This document shows positions 42,850-52,936 of a stretch of DNA of 64,000 nt, piece by piece (the stretch's first letter is position 1; each line of letters begins with the position of its first letter). Location of the stretch: contig CAMDJW010000013.1 of NCBI GenBank assembly GCA_945901025.1, forward strand, positions 20,875-84,874. The letters run 5' to 3'. The stretch is from Spirosoma fluviale (GTDB taxonomy: Bacteria > Bacteroidota > Bacteroidia > Cytophagales > Spirosomataceae). The translations under genes and the position numbers were made by a program. The notes under the pieces are model-generated. The model worked only from the letters and a program-made list of their open reading frames with translations. It searched no databases and was not told the origin of the DNA.

Positions 42850-43761
42850 TTACAACATCGCTGCTCCAAAAACACCTGCACTATCGCCTAATTTCGGTTT
42901 AACGATGGGAGTCAATACTTCACCTGAGTTGAAAATGTATTTTTTAATTCGCTCATACCCCTCGCTATACAACAAGTCGATATTTCCCACCCCACCACCG
43001 ATCACAATCACATCGGGATCAATGACATTAATAATCGTAGAAATGGCTTTGCCGTAATATTCAAATAATCGCTCCATGGTGGCAGTCGCATTTGAATCAG
43101 AACCTGCTTTATAGGCTTGAACGATATCCTTTAATCTCTTTTTCTCACCCGTTTGTCTTTCATAAAATAGTTCTAAGGATGGACCGGCAATGACCTTCTC
43201 AACACATCCAGCCTTTCCACAATAGCAAGGCTCACCCCCTTCTTCTAAAATATTATGCCCCCATTCGCCACCGATGCCATGAAGTCCATTAATTACCTTT
43301 CCATTTACCACTAAACCACCACCAACACCAGTACCTAAAATAACCCCGAAAACCACTTGGGCTTGTTTATTTATATCCTGAACCGCACCTAATAGTGCTT
43401 CGGCCAACGCAAAGCAATTGGCATCATTGGCCAAAACAACTTCACAACCAACCACTTTCGCTAAATCGACGGCCATAGGTTGGCCATTCATGCTGGTCGT
43501 ATTGCAATTTTTCATAGTCTGAGAGGTCGGATCCAAAACTCCTGGAGTGGCAAAACCTAAGCGCGTTGGCCTAAATCCTACTTTTTGACTAACTGAATCA
43601 ATCAATCTACCCACTTGAGCAATGATATGATCATATCCTTTAATGGATTCTGTATCAATGCGTTCACGTAAAATGACTTGAGTCGGATCATGTTGATCTA
43701 AAATAGCGCATTCAATTTTCGTTCCTCCTAAATCTATCCCCCAATTATATTTTTTTTCCAT
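42850..43761 (-). CDS. ROK-family sugar kinase (glucokinase-like)
   Basis: About 303 residues from the ATG at 43761; a start at 43785 overlaps rsgA by 20 bases. The ROK motifs are present: WGIDLGGTKIECAIL phosphate loop, GTGVGGGLVVNGKV, the GE(W)GHNILEEGG segment with the zinc-binding C-x-C-x4-C (CYCGKAGCVE), and IDPDVIVIGGGVGN. It phosphorylates glucose or a related hexose with ATP in the cytoplasm. No HTH is present, so it is an enzyme rather than a ROK repressor. Confidence 0.92.
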   Translation of the reverse strand: MEKKYNWGIDLGGTKIECAILDQHDPTQVILRERIDTESIKGYDHIIAQVGRLIDSVSQKVGFRPTRLGFATPGVLDPTSQTMKNCNTTSMNGQPMAVDLAKVVGCEVVLANDANCFALAEALLGAVQDINKQAQVVFGVILGTGVGGGLVVNGKVINGLHGIGGEWGHNILEEGGEPCYCGKAGCVEKVIAGPSLELFYERQTGEKKRLKDIVQAYKAGSDSNATATMERLFEYYGKAISTIINVIDPDVIVIGGGVGNIDLLYSEGYERIKKYIFNSGEVLTPIVKPKLGDSAGVFGAAML

Positions 43762-43765
43762 AGGT

Positions 43766-44695
43766 TTATCGACGATTATCGTCATTTTCTAAAATACTAA
43801 AATAACTTAAATATCTACTTGACGCAATTTCACCGTCCTTAACAGCTTGTTGGACCACGCAATGTGGTTCATGCAAATGTAGACAATTATTAAATTTACA
43901 CTGTCCCAAAAGCGCCCGCATCTCAGGGAAATAATGGGCCAATTCTTCTTTTTCTATTTCCATAACCCCAAATTCATTAATTCCTGGGCTATCGATCAAA
44001 TAGGTATCTGGCCCTAGTTCCCACATAGTTGAATACGTAGTGGTATGAACACCTTTTTGGGCAAAATCTGAAATTTCTTTGGTTTTAATATGTAAGGTAG
44101 GTGCGACAATATTTAAAAGACTTGATTTACCTACACCCGAATGTCCGGCCATCAAAGACACCTTGCCCTCAAACATTTCTTTAAACTCCAAAATACCTTG
44201 ATTCAATGGAATTGAGGTGAATAAAACACCATAACCCAACTCCTGATATAAGCCTGCCCATTCAAAAACTTGGTCTTTTTCTTCCTCATTTAATAAGTCC
44301 ATCTTATTGAAAACGATTGTGACTGGAATTCGAAATGCTTCAGCGGTCACTAAAAACCGGTCTAAAAAACCTAAGGATGTTTTGGGAAATTTATAGGTAA
44401 ATATGAAAATAGCTTGATCTACATTAGCCGCTAATAATTGACCATGGCTGGTCTTATGGACAGATTTTCGAATAATATAATTTTGCCTAGGCGAAATTTC
44501 TTCAATGACCACCGTTTGATTGGCCTCATCCTCCATCGAGAAAAGTACCTTGTCTCCCACGGTAATTGGGTTAGAGGTTTTAGGGCCATTCAACTTAAAC
44601 TTCCCTTTTAATCTGGCTCGATATACCTTTCCCGATTCGGCACGAACTTCGTACCAAGAGCCTGTTGAACGCATGATGAGACCTTTATTCAGCAT
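43766..44695 (-). CDS. rsgA: Small ribosomal subunit biogenesis GTPase RsgA
   Basis: 309 residues. N-terminal OB-fold (GSWYEVR ... ARLKGKFKL), a circularly permuted GTPase with NKMD, GHSGVGKSSLLN (P-loop) and DSPGINEFG, then a zinc knuckle CKFNNCLHLHEPHC. It releases late factors from the 30S subunit. It overlaps the waaA stop by 11 bases, and the ROK gene follows closely, so the three genes form an operon. Confidence 0.97.
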   Translation of the reverse strand: MLNKGLIMRSTGSWYEVRAESGKVYRARLKGKFKLNGPKTSNPITVGDKVLFSMEDEANQTVVIEEISPRQNYIIRKSVHKTSHGQLLAANVDQAIFIFTYKFPKTSLGFLDRFLVTAEAFRIPVTIVFNKMDLLNEEEKDQVFEWAGLYQELGYGVLFTSIPLNQGILEFKEMFEGKVSLMAGHSGVGKSSLLNIVAPTLHIKTKEISDFAQKGVHTTTYSTMWELGPDTYLIDSPGINEFGVMEIEKEELAHYFPEMRALLGQCKFNNCLHLHEPHCVVQQAVKDGEIASSRYLSYFSILENDDNRR

Positions 44696-45941
44696 AAGGA
44701 TGGCCTAAATTTTTTCGTACATAGTTCATGATACATGCTGTGGCACCTGCATGGGCGGCGACAAATTGGCGAGATTGCACTTGTTTTTGGACTAATAAAT
44801 CTTCAGAATGATAAATTTCAAGCATTTTTTCTTCTAATTCTTGGTTATTTGACACAGGAAAAGCCAATCCTACATTCACCAATTCAAGTGCCTCATTGAA
44901 TTTTTCAAAATTCTTATTACCAAAAAAGACGGTTGGCCCAAAAACGGCAGCCTCCAACGTATTGTGCAAGCCTGAGCCAAAAGCACCGCCAATATAGGCA
45001 AATAACGCCCCTCGGTACAAAGAAGATAAGCGTCCTACCTCATTCACAAATAATACCTGTGCATTTGCGTTTAAAGGTGCACCTTTAGAATAGCCTACAG
45101 GAATTTCAATCTTTGACTCCCAAGATTTTAACGTTGATTCATTAATTTCATGTGGCACCACCACCCATTTAAATGGAAATTTACCTGAGTTAATGAGTGG
45201 AATTAGGCAATCCATATCAGCGTCCCACACGGAACCTAGGACTACAAATTCATTCTGGCCAACAAACTCCGAGAATAAAGACCACGTTTGAGTTGAACGA
45301 AGATTGGACAGGACTCGATCAAATCGCGTATCACCACCCAATGTAACATATTGAATACCAATGTCATTCAGCATTTTTACAGACGATTCATCTTGAACAA
45401 AAATTTGGTCAAAAGAAGTTAATATGGTTCTAAAGAATCCCCCATACCATTTAAAAAACAATTGATTTTTTCTAAAAATGGCTGAAACTAAAATCGTTTT
45501 AATGTTTCTCTTTTTAAGTTCATGTAAATAGAAATACCAAAATTCATATTTCACGAAAAATACCATGGACGGATTGACAAGGTCCAAAAATCTTTGGCTA
45601 GTGGAAGCCCCATCAAAAGGTAAATAACTCACATAATCAATGCCTGGTGCATTTTTTCGAACCTCATACCCTGAAGGAGAAAAAAAGGTAACTAAAATAA
45701 AATAGTCTGGATATTCGTTGGAAAAAGCATCGATGATGGGTTTCCCCTGTTCAAATTCACCCATGGATGCCGTATGAAACCAGGCAACGGGCTTGCTATT
45801 ATTTTTGAAAGCGGACTCCAACCCTTCCCAAACATGTTTTTGGCCATAATTCCATTTCTTAGCCTTGCTATGGAACACAGAAATGATTCCTAAAATCTGC
45901 TTATATAAAAACAAGGCAAAAATATACAGCCAAACCCTCAA
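44685..45941 (-). CDS. waaA: 3-deoxy-D-manno-octulosonic-acid (Kdo) transferase
   Basis: 418 residues. An N-terminal membrane anchor (residues 1-20) is followed by two Rossmann-like domains of the GT-B fold. KPVAWFHTASMGEFEQGKP and the FFVKYEFWYFYLHEL segment match WaaA/KdtA. It adds Kdo to the lipid A precursor at the cytoplasmic face of the inner membrane, an essential step of LPS core formation. The C-terminal half has GGAFGSGLHNTLEAAVFGP, typical of the nucleotide-sugar site. Confidence 0.95.
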   Translation of the reverse strand: MRVWLYIFALFLYKQILGIISVFHSKAKKWNYGQKHVWEGLESAFKNNSKPVAWFHTASMGEFEQGKPIIDAFSNEYPDYFILVTFFSPSGYEVRKNAPGIDYVSYLPFDGASTSQRFLDLVNPSMVFFVKYEFWYFYLHELKKRNIKTILVSAIFRKNQLFFKWYGGFFRTILTSFDQIFVQDESSVKMLNDIGIQYVTLGGDTRFDRVLSNLRSTQTWSLFSEFVGQNEFVVLGSVWDADMDCLIPLINSGKFPFKWVVVPHEINESTLKSWESKIEIPVGYSKGAPLNANAQVLFVNEVGRLSSLYRGALFAYIGGAFGSGLHNTLEAAVFGPTVFFGNKNFEKFNEALELVNVGLAFPVSNNQELEEKMLEIYHSEDLLVQKQVQSRQFVAAHAGATACIMNYVRKNLGHPYAE

Positions 45942-46006
45942 TTTTTCTTAAATTTGATGTTGAAACGATAAATTTACAAAATTAGACGAATACCTACATC
46001 ATCCTT

Positions 46007-46339
46007 ATGCATTGGAACCCATTAACAGACGTACATCAATTGGATGAAATAGTTGAAATTTCACAAAATCATCCTGTGGTGATTTTCAAACATAGTACCC
46101 GCTGCTCCATTTCATCGACTGCTTTAAGTCGATTTGAGCGGGCTTGGGGAACTACTGAAAACGCAGCTTTTTATTTGGATTTGATTGCATATCGACCTAT
46201 TTCCTTAGAAATTGCAGAAAAGTTTGGGATACAACATCAGTCTCCTCAGGTTTTAGTTATTAACAAGGGAGATTGTACCTATTCCGCAACCCATTGGGAC
46301 ATTTCGGTAGACGAATTAAAACCCTATTTGAGCGAATGA
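46007..46339 (+). CDS. ytxJ: Bacillithiol-system redox protein YtxJ
   Basis: 110 residues with a thioredoxin-like fold and the monothiol-type motif FKHSTRCSISSTAL (one Cys). This matches YtxJ, proposed as a monothiol bacilliredoxin that removes bacillithiol from mixed disulfides. Bacteroidota including Cytophagales often use bacillithiol as their low-molecular-weight thiol. The stop overlaps the start of the next gene (ATGA at 46336-46339). Confidence 0.88.
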   Translation: MHWNPLTDVHQLDEIVEISQNHPVVIFKHSTRCSISSTALSRFERAWGTTENAAFYLDLIAYRPISLEIAEKFGIQHQSPQVLVINKGDCTYSATHWDISVDELKPYLSE

Positions 46340-47163
46340 AAAAATTAATTGGAGTTCTTTTTATTTTTTATTGGTCCCCAACAGTTGTTTGGGCCCAAAG
46401 AAAATCAGCACCTAAAGAAACCATTATTCAGGCTCCCAGCTCAACAAATCGATCAAAAGTAATTTCAAAAAATAATGATCGCAGCATAAAAAATGTCAAT
46501 CCTACAGGAACAATAGCCTTGGGAATCAGTACATCGACAAGTTCTGGAATATTTGGTGGGCTTAATGCTAGAAAAGTGTGGATTAACAATCCCAAAATCC
46601 AATCACTTGTTGGACTTGATTTATCGATCATTAAGGATTATCGAGAGTTTGATTCCCCCTATTCCTATAATGGAAGAGGCTATACGGAAGGCAAATTAAA
46701 TCAGTTGGTCGTTATTAGACCAGAGTATGGCCGCCAATGGACCTTATTTAAAAAACCAACGGAAGGGGGAGCTGCATTAAAGGGCTTAATTGCCACTGGG
46801 CCCAACATCGGCATGCAAATGCCTTATCATGTCGACATTTCATTGGTTAATCCAGGCTCGGGAAAATCATCCATCGTTTCGATTCCCATGTCACAAACAT
46901 ATGATAACACTTATCAGCGAACCACCATTTTAGGCGAAAGTAGTTTTTTCAAGGGCGCAAGCGAATCTATTTATGTTCCAGGCTGGCATTTAAAAGGAGC
47001 ATTTAATGTGGAATTAGATTCATTTAAACAGAATTATTTGGCTTTGGAAGTAGGATTTATTGTGGATTATTTTTCCAAACCTATTGAAATGTTAAACCAA
47101 ACGCCACAGCGATCGGTTTATACGACTGGATATCTAACCTTTTTCTTTGGAAAGAGTAAATAA
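46336..47163 (+). CDS. Secreted hypothetical protein downstream of ytxJ
   Basis: 275 residues from the ATG at 46336, giving a clear signal peptide (VLFIFYWSPTVVWAQ). A longer frame from 46273 lies inside ytxJ and is rejected. A basic, Ser-rich linker follows, then beta-rich sequence with alternating hydrophobic residues (GTIALGISTSTSSGIFGG and, at the end, YLTFFFGK). This looks like an 8-12 strand outer-membrane barrel of unknown function. The start overlaps the ytxJ stop by 4 bases, and lipA follows after 9 bases. Confidence 0.72.
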   Translation: MKKLIGVLFIFYWSPTVVWAQRKSAPKETIIQAPSSTNRSKVISKNNDRSIKNVNPTGTIALGISTSTSSGIFGGLNARKVWINNPKIQSLVGLDLSIIKDYREFDSPYSYNGRGYTEGKLNQLVVIRPEYGRQWTLFKKPTEGGAALKGLIATGPNIGMQMPYHVDISLVNPGSGKSSIVSIPMSQTYDNTYQRTTILGESSFFKGASESIYVPGWHLKGAFNVELDSFKQNYLALEVGFIVDYFSKPIEMLNQTPQRSVYTTGYLTFFFGKSK

Positions 47164-47172
47164 AAATATAAT

Positions 47173-48042
47173 ATGATCGAATTACCCCAAGTGAATTCAG
47201 CCCCTACCTCAAGAAAACCAGATTGGCTACGGGTTAAATTGCCTATTGGTGAAAAATATACGAACGTTCGTAAAATAGTCGATGAGTATAAATTACACAC
47301 CATTTGTCAATCAGGAAATTGCCCAAACATGGGCGAATGTTGGGGTGAAGGAACCGCCACCTTCATGATTTTGGGAAATGTTTGCACTCGGTCATGTACT
47401 TTTTGTGCTGTGGCAACTGGCAAACCTAATGAATATGATGTAGATGAGCCACGCCGAGTAGCTGAAGCGATTCAATTAATGAAAGTGAAACATGCGGTCA
47501 TCACGTCCGTCAATAGAGATGAGTTGAAAGATCGAGGGGCTGAAATTTGGTATCAAACTGTCCGAGCGGTTAAAGAAATAACTCCTTTAACAACGATTGA
47601 AACATTAATTCCAGACACAAAGGGCAATTGGGATGCCTTAATCCGAATGATCGAAGGAGGCCAAGAAGTCGTTTCGCATAATATGGAAACCGTGGCCCGA
47701 TTGTACCGATTCGTTCGACCACAAGCCAAGTACGAGCGAAGTTTAGAACAAACTAAGCGAACCAAAGAGTTTGGGAAAAGAACGAAATCTGGACTTATGC
47801 TTGGATTAGGTGAAACAAAAGAAGAAGTTTTTCAAGCGATGGATGATTTGGTCTCCCATGGTTTGGATGTATTAACCCTAGGTCAATATCTTCAGCCGAC
47901 CAAAATGCACCATGAAGTGATCGAATGGATTCATCCCGAGACTTTCTTGATGTACAAAGAAGAAGGTTTGAAAAGAGGATTAAAGTATGTGGAATCAGGG
48001 GCTTTAGTGCGTTCTTCGTATCACGCTGAAAAACATATCTAA
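47173..48042 (+). CDS. lipA: Lipoyl synthase
   Basis: 289 residues. Radical SAM enzyme with the auxiliary cluster motif [13 protein letters not shown] (CX4CX5C-type) and the SAM cluster [10 protein letters not shown] (CxxxCxxC), ending with the R-S-Y motif VRSSYHAEK. It inserts two sulfur atoms into protein-bound octanoate to form lipoate on 2-oxoacid dehydrogenases and GcvH. The next gene (lycopene cyclase) begins 3 bases after the stop. Confidence 0.98.
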   Translation: MIELPQVNSAPTSRKPDWLRVKLPIGEKYTNVRKIVDEYKLHTICQSGNCPNMGECWGEGTATFMILGNVCTRSCTFCAVATGKPNEYDVDEPRRVAEAIQLMKVKHAVITSVNRDELKDRGAEIWYQTVRAVKEITPLTTIETLIPDTKGNWDALIRMIEGGQEVVSHNMETVARLYRFVRPQAKYERSLEQTKRTKEFGKRTKSGLMLGLGETKEEVFQAMDDLVSHGLDVLTLGQYLQPTKMHHEVIEWIHPETFLMYKEEGLKRGLKYVESGALVRSSYHAEKHI

Positions 48043-48045
48043 TTC

Positions 48046-49230
48046 ATGAATAAGCCTGTGCAATCCCAGTTTGCGTTTATTATTGCAGGCGGTGGAATGG
48101 CTGGTTTATCCTTAGCTTATTATCTTTCAAAAAGTGCATTAGGGGATGTACCCATTTTAATTATCGACCAATTCCCTAAAAACAAAAACGATAAAACCTG
48201 GTGTTATTGGTCTGATCGTACAGAGGAATTCGACCATGTTGCCGAAAAAAGCTGGGATTCCTTATGGTTTCACAGTCAAAGCAATCAATCTAAACTGCTG
48301 AATATCAATCCATTTCAGTATAAGAAAATTAATAGTGGCGATTGGTATGCAGAGGTTAATAAAGCATTAGCCATTAAGCCCAACATCCAGTTTATAGAGG
48401 CGAAGATTCACTCATTTTTTTACAGAGGAGTAGATGTAGGCGTTAATACGGACCAAGGAGATTTTTATGCGTCTCAAAAAGTTTTTGATAGTATCAGTCC
48501 CTTTAAATGCGATTTTGAAAATCCTGAACACATAAAACAACATTTTTTAGGTTGGACCATCGAAAGCCATTTCCCTGTATTCAAACAAGAGTCAGCTGAT
48601 TTATTTGATTTTAGAGTGGCATTCGATGTAGAATGTGAATTCATGTATGTATTGCCGACAAGCCCTAAAAAAGCCTTGTTCGAATATACTTTTTTCTCAG
48701 GTAAAATACGCGATAAAAACTACTATAGAGATAAATTGAAAGCTTATTTGTTGGCCTATTATGGTTTTGGCGAAGATGAATATGATCTTTTGGAAGAAGA
48801 ATATGGAGTTATCCCGATGCGTCCTATGGAAGAACAAACACAAAACTTGCATGCTAAATTAATCAAGATTGGAACCTCCGGTGGATTTGTCAAATCGACT
48901 ACGGGATATAGCTTTTTGAGAACCCAACGAACCTTAAAAGATTTAGTGCTTAACCTTGAAACAAAAAATTACAAAGCATTCGTCTTAAAAGAATTTAGAT
49001 TTAAAAAATGGCTAGATAACGTTTTTTTACAAGTATTTATTGATCAAAAAATAGCAGGATCTAAAGTATTTGAAGCACTTTTTTTCAAAAATTCGCCTCA
49101 AAAAATGTTACGCTTTTTGGATGAGAAAACAAGCTTAATAGAAGATTTATCCTTAATGCTGACGGTTCCCACCTACCCTTTTTTATCGGCCGCGATCAAA
49201 TTATTTTTCAAAGGAAATAAATTGCCATGA
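48046..49230 (+). CDS. crtY: Lycopene cyclase, CrtY/CrtL type
   Basis: 394 residues. A flavin-binding GGGMAGLSLAYYL motif (17-29) is followed by ILIIDQFPKNKNDKTWCYW, the typical D-x4-ND-x-TW(C)-W form of CrtY lycopene cyclases. The conserved MRPMEEQ-like IPMRPMEEQ and a GTSGGFVKSTTGYSF segment are also present. It cyclises lycopene to beta-carotene, so the organism is probably carotenoid-pigmented. It is soluble, unlike the heterodimeric CrtYcd type also found in Bacteroidota. It shares an operon with lipA. Confidence 0.88.
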   Translation: MNKPVQSQFAFIIAGGGMAGLSLAYYLSKSALGDVPILIIDQFPKNKNDKTWCYWSDRTEEFDHVAEKSWDSLWFHSQSNQSKLLNINPFQYKKINSGDWYAEVNKALAIKPNIQFIEAKIHSFFYRGVDVGVNTDQGDFYASQKVFDSISPFKCDFENPEHIKQHFLGWTIESHFPVFKQESADLFDFRVAFDVECEFMYVLPTSPKKALFEYTFFSGKIRDKNYYRDKLKAYLLAYYGFGEDEYDLLEEEYGVIPMRPMEEQTQNLHAKLIKIGTSGGFVKSTTGYSFLRTQRTLKDLVLNLETKNYKAFVLKEFRFKKWLDNVFLQVFIDQKIAGSKVFEALFFKNSPQKMLRFLDEKTSLIEDLSLMLTVPTYPFLSAAIKLFFKGNKLP

Positions 49231-49247
49231 CCATATCCTAAATTCAA

Positions 49248-49279
49248 TTTGTGCCTCTCTAATATTAATATTAAATTTG
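49248..49279 (+). promoter_or_regulatory. metK promoter
   Basis: TTTG (49248-49251) and TAAATTTG (49272-49279) separated by 20 bases fit the Bacteroidota -33/-7 promoter. The start codon is 37 bases downstream. No SAM riboswitch is visible in this short leader. Confidence 0.6.
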
Positions 49280-49316
49280 CATATTCTTAAAACTTAATTT
49301 ATAAACTAATTCACGA

Positions 49317-50573
49317 ATGGCTTATTTATTTACCTCAGAGTCAGTATCCGAAGGACATCCCGATAAAGTTGCAGACCAAATTTCTGATGCGTTAATTGAC
49401 CATTTTATGGCTTTTGACCCTACTTCCAAAGTTGCATGTGAAACACTTGTGACCACGGGTCAGGTAGTTTTAGCGGGCGAGGTAAATACCACAACCTACT
49501 TAGATGTACAAGCCATTACCCGAGAAGTCATTCGGAAAATAGGCTATACTAAGTCGGAATATATGTTTGAAGCTAATTCTTGCGGTATTCTTTCAGCTAT
49601 TCACGAGCAATCTGCGGATATCAACCAAGGTGTTGATCGCGCCAATCCAGAGGATCAAGGAGCAGGAGATCAAGGAATGATGTTTGGCTTTGCAACCAAA
49701 GAAACCGATAATTATATGCCATTGGCATTAGATTTGGCACATAAAATTTTACAGGAGTTATCTTACATTCGCAATAATGAGCCTTCTCTTATTGGATACC
49801 TTCGTCCTGATGCAAAATCTCAGGTGACGATTGAATATAGCGACAACCATGTGCCACAAAGAATTGATACCATAGTTGTATCTACGCAACATGATGACTT
49901 TGCTGCGGAAGCTGAGATGTTGGCCAAAATCAAAAAAGATATCGTTGAGATTGTTATTCCACGTGTGAAGGCAAAATTAAAGCCAGAGCTGCAGGCCTTA
50001 TTTAATGATGCGATTACCTATCACATCAATCCTACCGGTAAGTTTGTGATTGGCGGACCCCATGGCGACACAGGTTTGACGGGACGCAAAATTATCGTTG
50101 ACACCTACGGTGGAAAAGGAGCTCACGGAGGTGGAGCATTTTCAGGAAAAGATCCATCAAAAGTGGATCGTTCAGCTGCCTATGCAACCAGACATATTGC
50201 TAAAAATTTAGTGGCTGCAGGATTATGTGACCAAGTATTAGTTCAAGTTTCCTATGCGATAGGCGTAGCAAAACCATGTGGATTATTCATTGACACCTAT
50301 GGATCAGCCAAAGTGGGTTTAACTGATGGAGAAATCGCAAAAAAGGTAGAAGCTATTTTTGACATGCGCCCTTATTTTATTGAGCAAAGATTAAAGCTTA
50401 GAAACCCAATTTATTCAGAAACTGCAGCGTATGGTCACATGGGCCGAAAAAACGAAGTGGTGACAAAACATTTTGTCGGGCCTAATGGCCAACAAGTGAC
50501 CAAGGAGGTAGAGTTATTTACTTGGGAAAAATTAGATTATGTAGATGCGGTTAAAAGCGCGTTCAACTTATAA
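49317..50573 (+). CDS. metK: S-adenosylmethionine synthetase
   Basis: 418 residues. All three signature stretches are present: [26 protein letters not shown] and [19 protein letters not shown]. It makes SAM from methionine and ATP in the cytoplasm. The monocistronic unit ends at a strong hairpin shared with the convergent hpf gene. Confidence 0.98.
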   Translation: MAYLFTSESVSEGHPDKVADQISDALIDHFMAFDPTSKVACETLVTTGQVVLAGEVNTTTYLDVQAITREVIRKIGYTKSEYMFEANSCGILSAIHEQSADINQGVDRANPEDQGAGDQGMMFGFATKETDNYMPLALDLAHKILQELSYIRNNEPSLIGYLRPDAKSQVTIEYSDNHVPQRIDTIVVSTQHDDFAAEAEMLAKIKKDIVEIVIPRVKAKLKPELQALFNDAITYHINPTGKFVIGGPHGDTGLTGRKIIVDTYGGKGAHGGGAFSGKDPSKVDRSAAYATRHIAKNLVAAGLCDQVLVQVSYAIGVAKPCGLFIDTYGSAKVGLTDGEIAKKVEAIFDMRPYFIEQRLKLRNPIYSETAAYGHMGRKNEVVTKHFVGPNGQQVTKEVELFTWEKLDYVDAVKSAFNL

Positions 50574-50590
50574 TTATTTTAAACATTGCA

Positions 50591-50625
50591 AATAGAAAAG
50601 GGGCTTTCGCCCCTTTTCTATTTTT
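50591..50625. terminator. Bidirectional terminator between metK and hpf
   Basis: AATAGAAAAGGGGC TTTC GCCCCTTTTCTATT forms a 14-bp perfect stem with T-rich flanks on both strands. It lies between two convergent genes. Confidence 0.95.
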
Positions 50626-50962
50626 AAAATTCAGTCGATATATCAGGCAATCGCCCGATTTTTTTTTGATTCGTTTTTGATTTAAATCTTTTAATTTGTT
50701 CAGCTAGCGCATTTAATGCCAAATCTAAGGCTGCTTCAAATGACTTAGCTTTCTCCTTTACAAACAGAATGGCACCCGGTACGGCCAACTTAATTTCTAA
50801 AAATTTTTCTTTTACTTTTCCAACTCCAGTAGAGACTTTCAAAAAAACCTCACCACTGGTTATTCGGTCATAAAATGTTTCCAATTTATCTAATTTAGCT
50901 TGAATGCTGTCAATTAATTTTTGATCAGCATTGAAGTGAATGGCGTGAACTTGCACTTTCAT
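50624..50962 (-). CDS. hpf: Ribosome hibernation promoting factor, short form
   Basis: 112 residues from the ATG at 50962 (the frame allows a start two codons earlier). A single HPF/YfiA domain: KVQVHAIHFNADQKLIDSIQ, KLDKLETFYDRITSGEVFL, and a basic Lys-rich end (EQIKRFKSKTNQKK). It binds the 30S A and P sites and stops translation in stationary phase. There is no C-terminal dimerisation domain, as in short HPF. Confidence 0.92.
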   Translation of the reverse strand: MKVQVHAIHFNADQKLIDSIQAKLDKLETFYDRITSGEVFLKVSTGVGKVKEKFLEIKLAVPGAILFVKEKAKSFEAALDLALNALAEQIKRFKSKTNQKKIGRLPDISTEF

Positions 50963-51102
50963 AAGCATACAATTTAAAGGATGGAAAATGCCCTAGGAAT
51001 CAAATAGGGCCTAAAGAAGAAAGAACGTATGTGATTCTTCGGAAATGTAAACGATTTTTAAAAGGTTGTCAAGTTTTATGAACTATTTATTTTAATGACC
51101 CT

Positions 51103-52782
51103 TTAATCAATCCAAACCACACGGTATAATTCGGTTTCAATCCCTGCCTTTATTAAGTATTCATGCCAAAAATATTGAATCGCCGACAAGTGATCCGTGG
51201 GCGATTTTACTTCTATAAATTGATATTCTGAATCTTTAAAAATAAACAAATCAGGAAACCCCTTGGCATGCGTAGATAAATGTGTCCATAAATAACGTAA
51301 AATCGTTGATAAACTTTCAAAGGGAACTCGAAGAACCAACTCCCGAATTAATTGAATATCGAGTGTATACCAATCAATCAAAGGATTCAATTTACCCTCA
51401 TGGTTTTCCTTAATTTCTAATGCATAAATAATAAATGAATCGATGGAACCCAATAAACTGATTTTGTCTTCAAAATCTTTCTCCTTTCCTAAGGTAAACC
51501 CATCAGAAGAATAATGACTTGGAGCCCACTGAAAAGGATGATGCATCCCTGTTTGCTTCTCATCAAAAATCAAATCCCAACTGATTAAACCAAGCACATT
51601 TTTCCAGAGATGGTTTTCGGTAAAGTGGGCAGAATAACCTAAATTCTCAAAATATTGCATGACACCCATTTCAACATTCCCCTTCCATTTAATATCGATC
51701 AATAAAGTGGGAGACGATTTTAACGATTTAGTGACCGCTTTTATATACTTCTTAGAGTTTTGCTTTAAAATAAAATCTTCAAAGAAATGTATTTCTTTGG
51801 GCGAAAAAGCAATTTCTAACCCCACATTTGCCCAAATCAATGCTTCTTCTATCCGCTTTAATTTGGCTAAAATCCTAACTCGACGTTCTAAAGATAAGCT
51901 AGATAAACTAGGCTCATAAATGTCTAACGCCATTTCTAAAAATCCGAGGCGTTCAAGCCAACGACCCAACGAAAATAAGGCACGCTCAAAGGATCCAATA
52001 GCCACATCCGAAATATCTTCATACATGGGTAGAATATCTTGATTCCATGAACCAACTAATTCATACGTTGACGCAGAATCTTTTGACAATTCTTGAAAAC
52101 GTTCCCGCCAAAGACTAATTTTCCACTTCTCTATTGCCTCCTTTCTAGTCTGAAAATAGGGAATAAATTCCTCCTCATTGACTTCGACGTATTGCCTATG
52201 ACCTAAATCACGAATGACGAATTCAGACATATCACGAAATTTTGTGCCAAAAAACAAGAATTGAATAAATGTAAAATATTCTAATTGGACCGGGCAAATG
52301 AGTCGACTCGTCATTTCGGTTAACTCTTGTAATAATTCGATACCAAAAGGCTTACACAAATTAACTAAATCATCTTTTGATATATTGGATGTGTGTTTTG
52401 GAAAATTAGCCAATTTAGATGCCAAAGCGATACATTCCTTCTTTGAAAATACAGACAAAATAGGGCCTAGATTAACTGAATCTTGAGTTGAGACAAAACG
52501 AACAAAACCATTTTCAACAAGCTCATTTATACGTAAAGAAATTTGAGAAATTTCTCCATAATTCAGCTTTTCTTCCCTAAACCAGGTCGCGCGCCTACTG
52601 GCTAATCGAAGGTAAAGACATTGCGATTCTTTAGTGAGGTTTTCAAAATCCTGAATAAAAATAATTTCTGAATCCGATAATAAATTTTGATACTGTTTTT
52701 TCACATACCCTAAAACATAATTAAAATTTTCCCAATAGTAAAAAGGTGATAAATCGGGAATGGGCTGTTGGATCATTTTCAA
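51103..52782 (-). CDS. VRR-NUC nuclease, FAN1-like
   Basis: 559 residues. The C-terminus is a VRR-NUC domain: GFPDLFIFKD, the catalytic EVKSPTDHL (E-x-K) and QYFWHEYLIKAGIETELYRVVW. Upstream are helical regions like the SAP/TPR-type part of FAN1, in which YLRLASRRATWFREEKLNY recalls the DNA-binding segment. FAN1-type enzymes cut structured DNA and help unhook interstrand crosslinks. Bacterial homologues are of similar length. The gene stands alone, with pgk divergent from it. The PD-D/E-x-K acidic residues before EVK are seen in GFPDL. Confidence 0.88.
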   Translation of the reverse strand: MKMIQQPIPDLSPFYYWENFNYVLGYVKKQYQNLLSDSEIIFIQDFENLTKESQCLYLRLASRRATWFREEKLNYGEISQISLRINELVENGFVRFVSTQDSVNLGPILSVFSKKECIALASKLANFPKHTSNISKDDLVNLCKPFGIELLQELTEMTSRLICPVQLEYFTFIQFLFFGTKFRDMSEFVIRDLGHRQYVEVNEEEFIPYFQTRKEAIEKWKISLWRERFQELSKDSASTYELVGSWNQDILPMYEDISDVAIGSFERALFSLGRWLERLGFLEMALDIYEPSLSSLSLERRVRILAKLKRIEEALIWANVGLEIAFSPKEIHFFEDFILKQNSKKYIKAVTKSLKSSPTLLIDIKWKGNVEMGVMQYFENLGYSAHFTENHLWKNVLGLISWDLIFDEKQTGMHHPFQWAPSHYSSDGFTLGKEKDFEDKISLLGSIDSFIIYALEIKENHEGKLNPLIDWYTLDIQLIRELVLRVPFESLSTILRYLWTHLSTHAKGFPDLFIFKDSEYQFIEVKSPTDHLSAIQYFWHEYLIKAGIETELYRVVWID

Positions 52783-52876
52783 ATATAAATAAAAATAAAA
52801 AATTGTACTATTGGTAGATAAATTTCAAGTTTTTAAACATAAAATTAGATTATTTCAACAATTTACAAAACAATAG

Positions 52877-52884
52877 TATATTTG
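52877..52884 (+). promoter_or_regulatory. pgk promoter -7 element
   Basis: TATATTTG is an exact TAnnTTTG match followed by GCA, 52 bases before the pgk start codon. The -33 element is not clear. Confidence 0.55.
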
Positions 52885-52936
52885 CACTGCCTGAAATTAG
52901 GTCAATTTTACAAAACAATTTCGAAACAAAATAAAT

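Noticed and set aside
46273..46336. The longer N-terminus of the hypothetical protein after ytxJ
   Set aside because: It lies within the ytxJ coding region, and the ATG at 46336 gives a clear signal peptide directly.
49231..49316. SAM riboswitch upstream of metK
   Set aside because: The leader is too short and lacks the paired elements of SAM riboswitches; only a promoter is visible.
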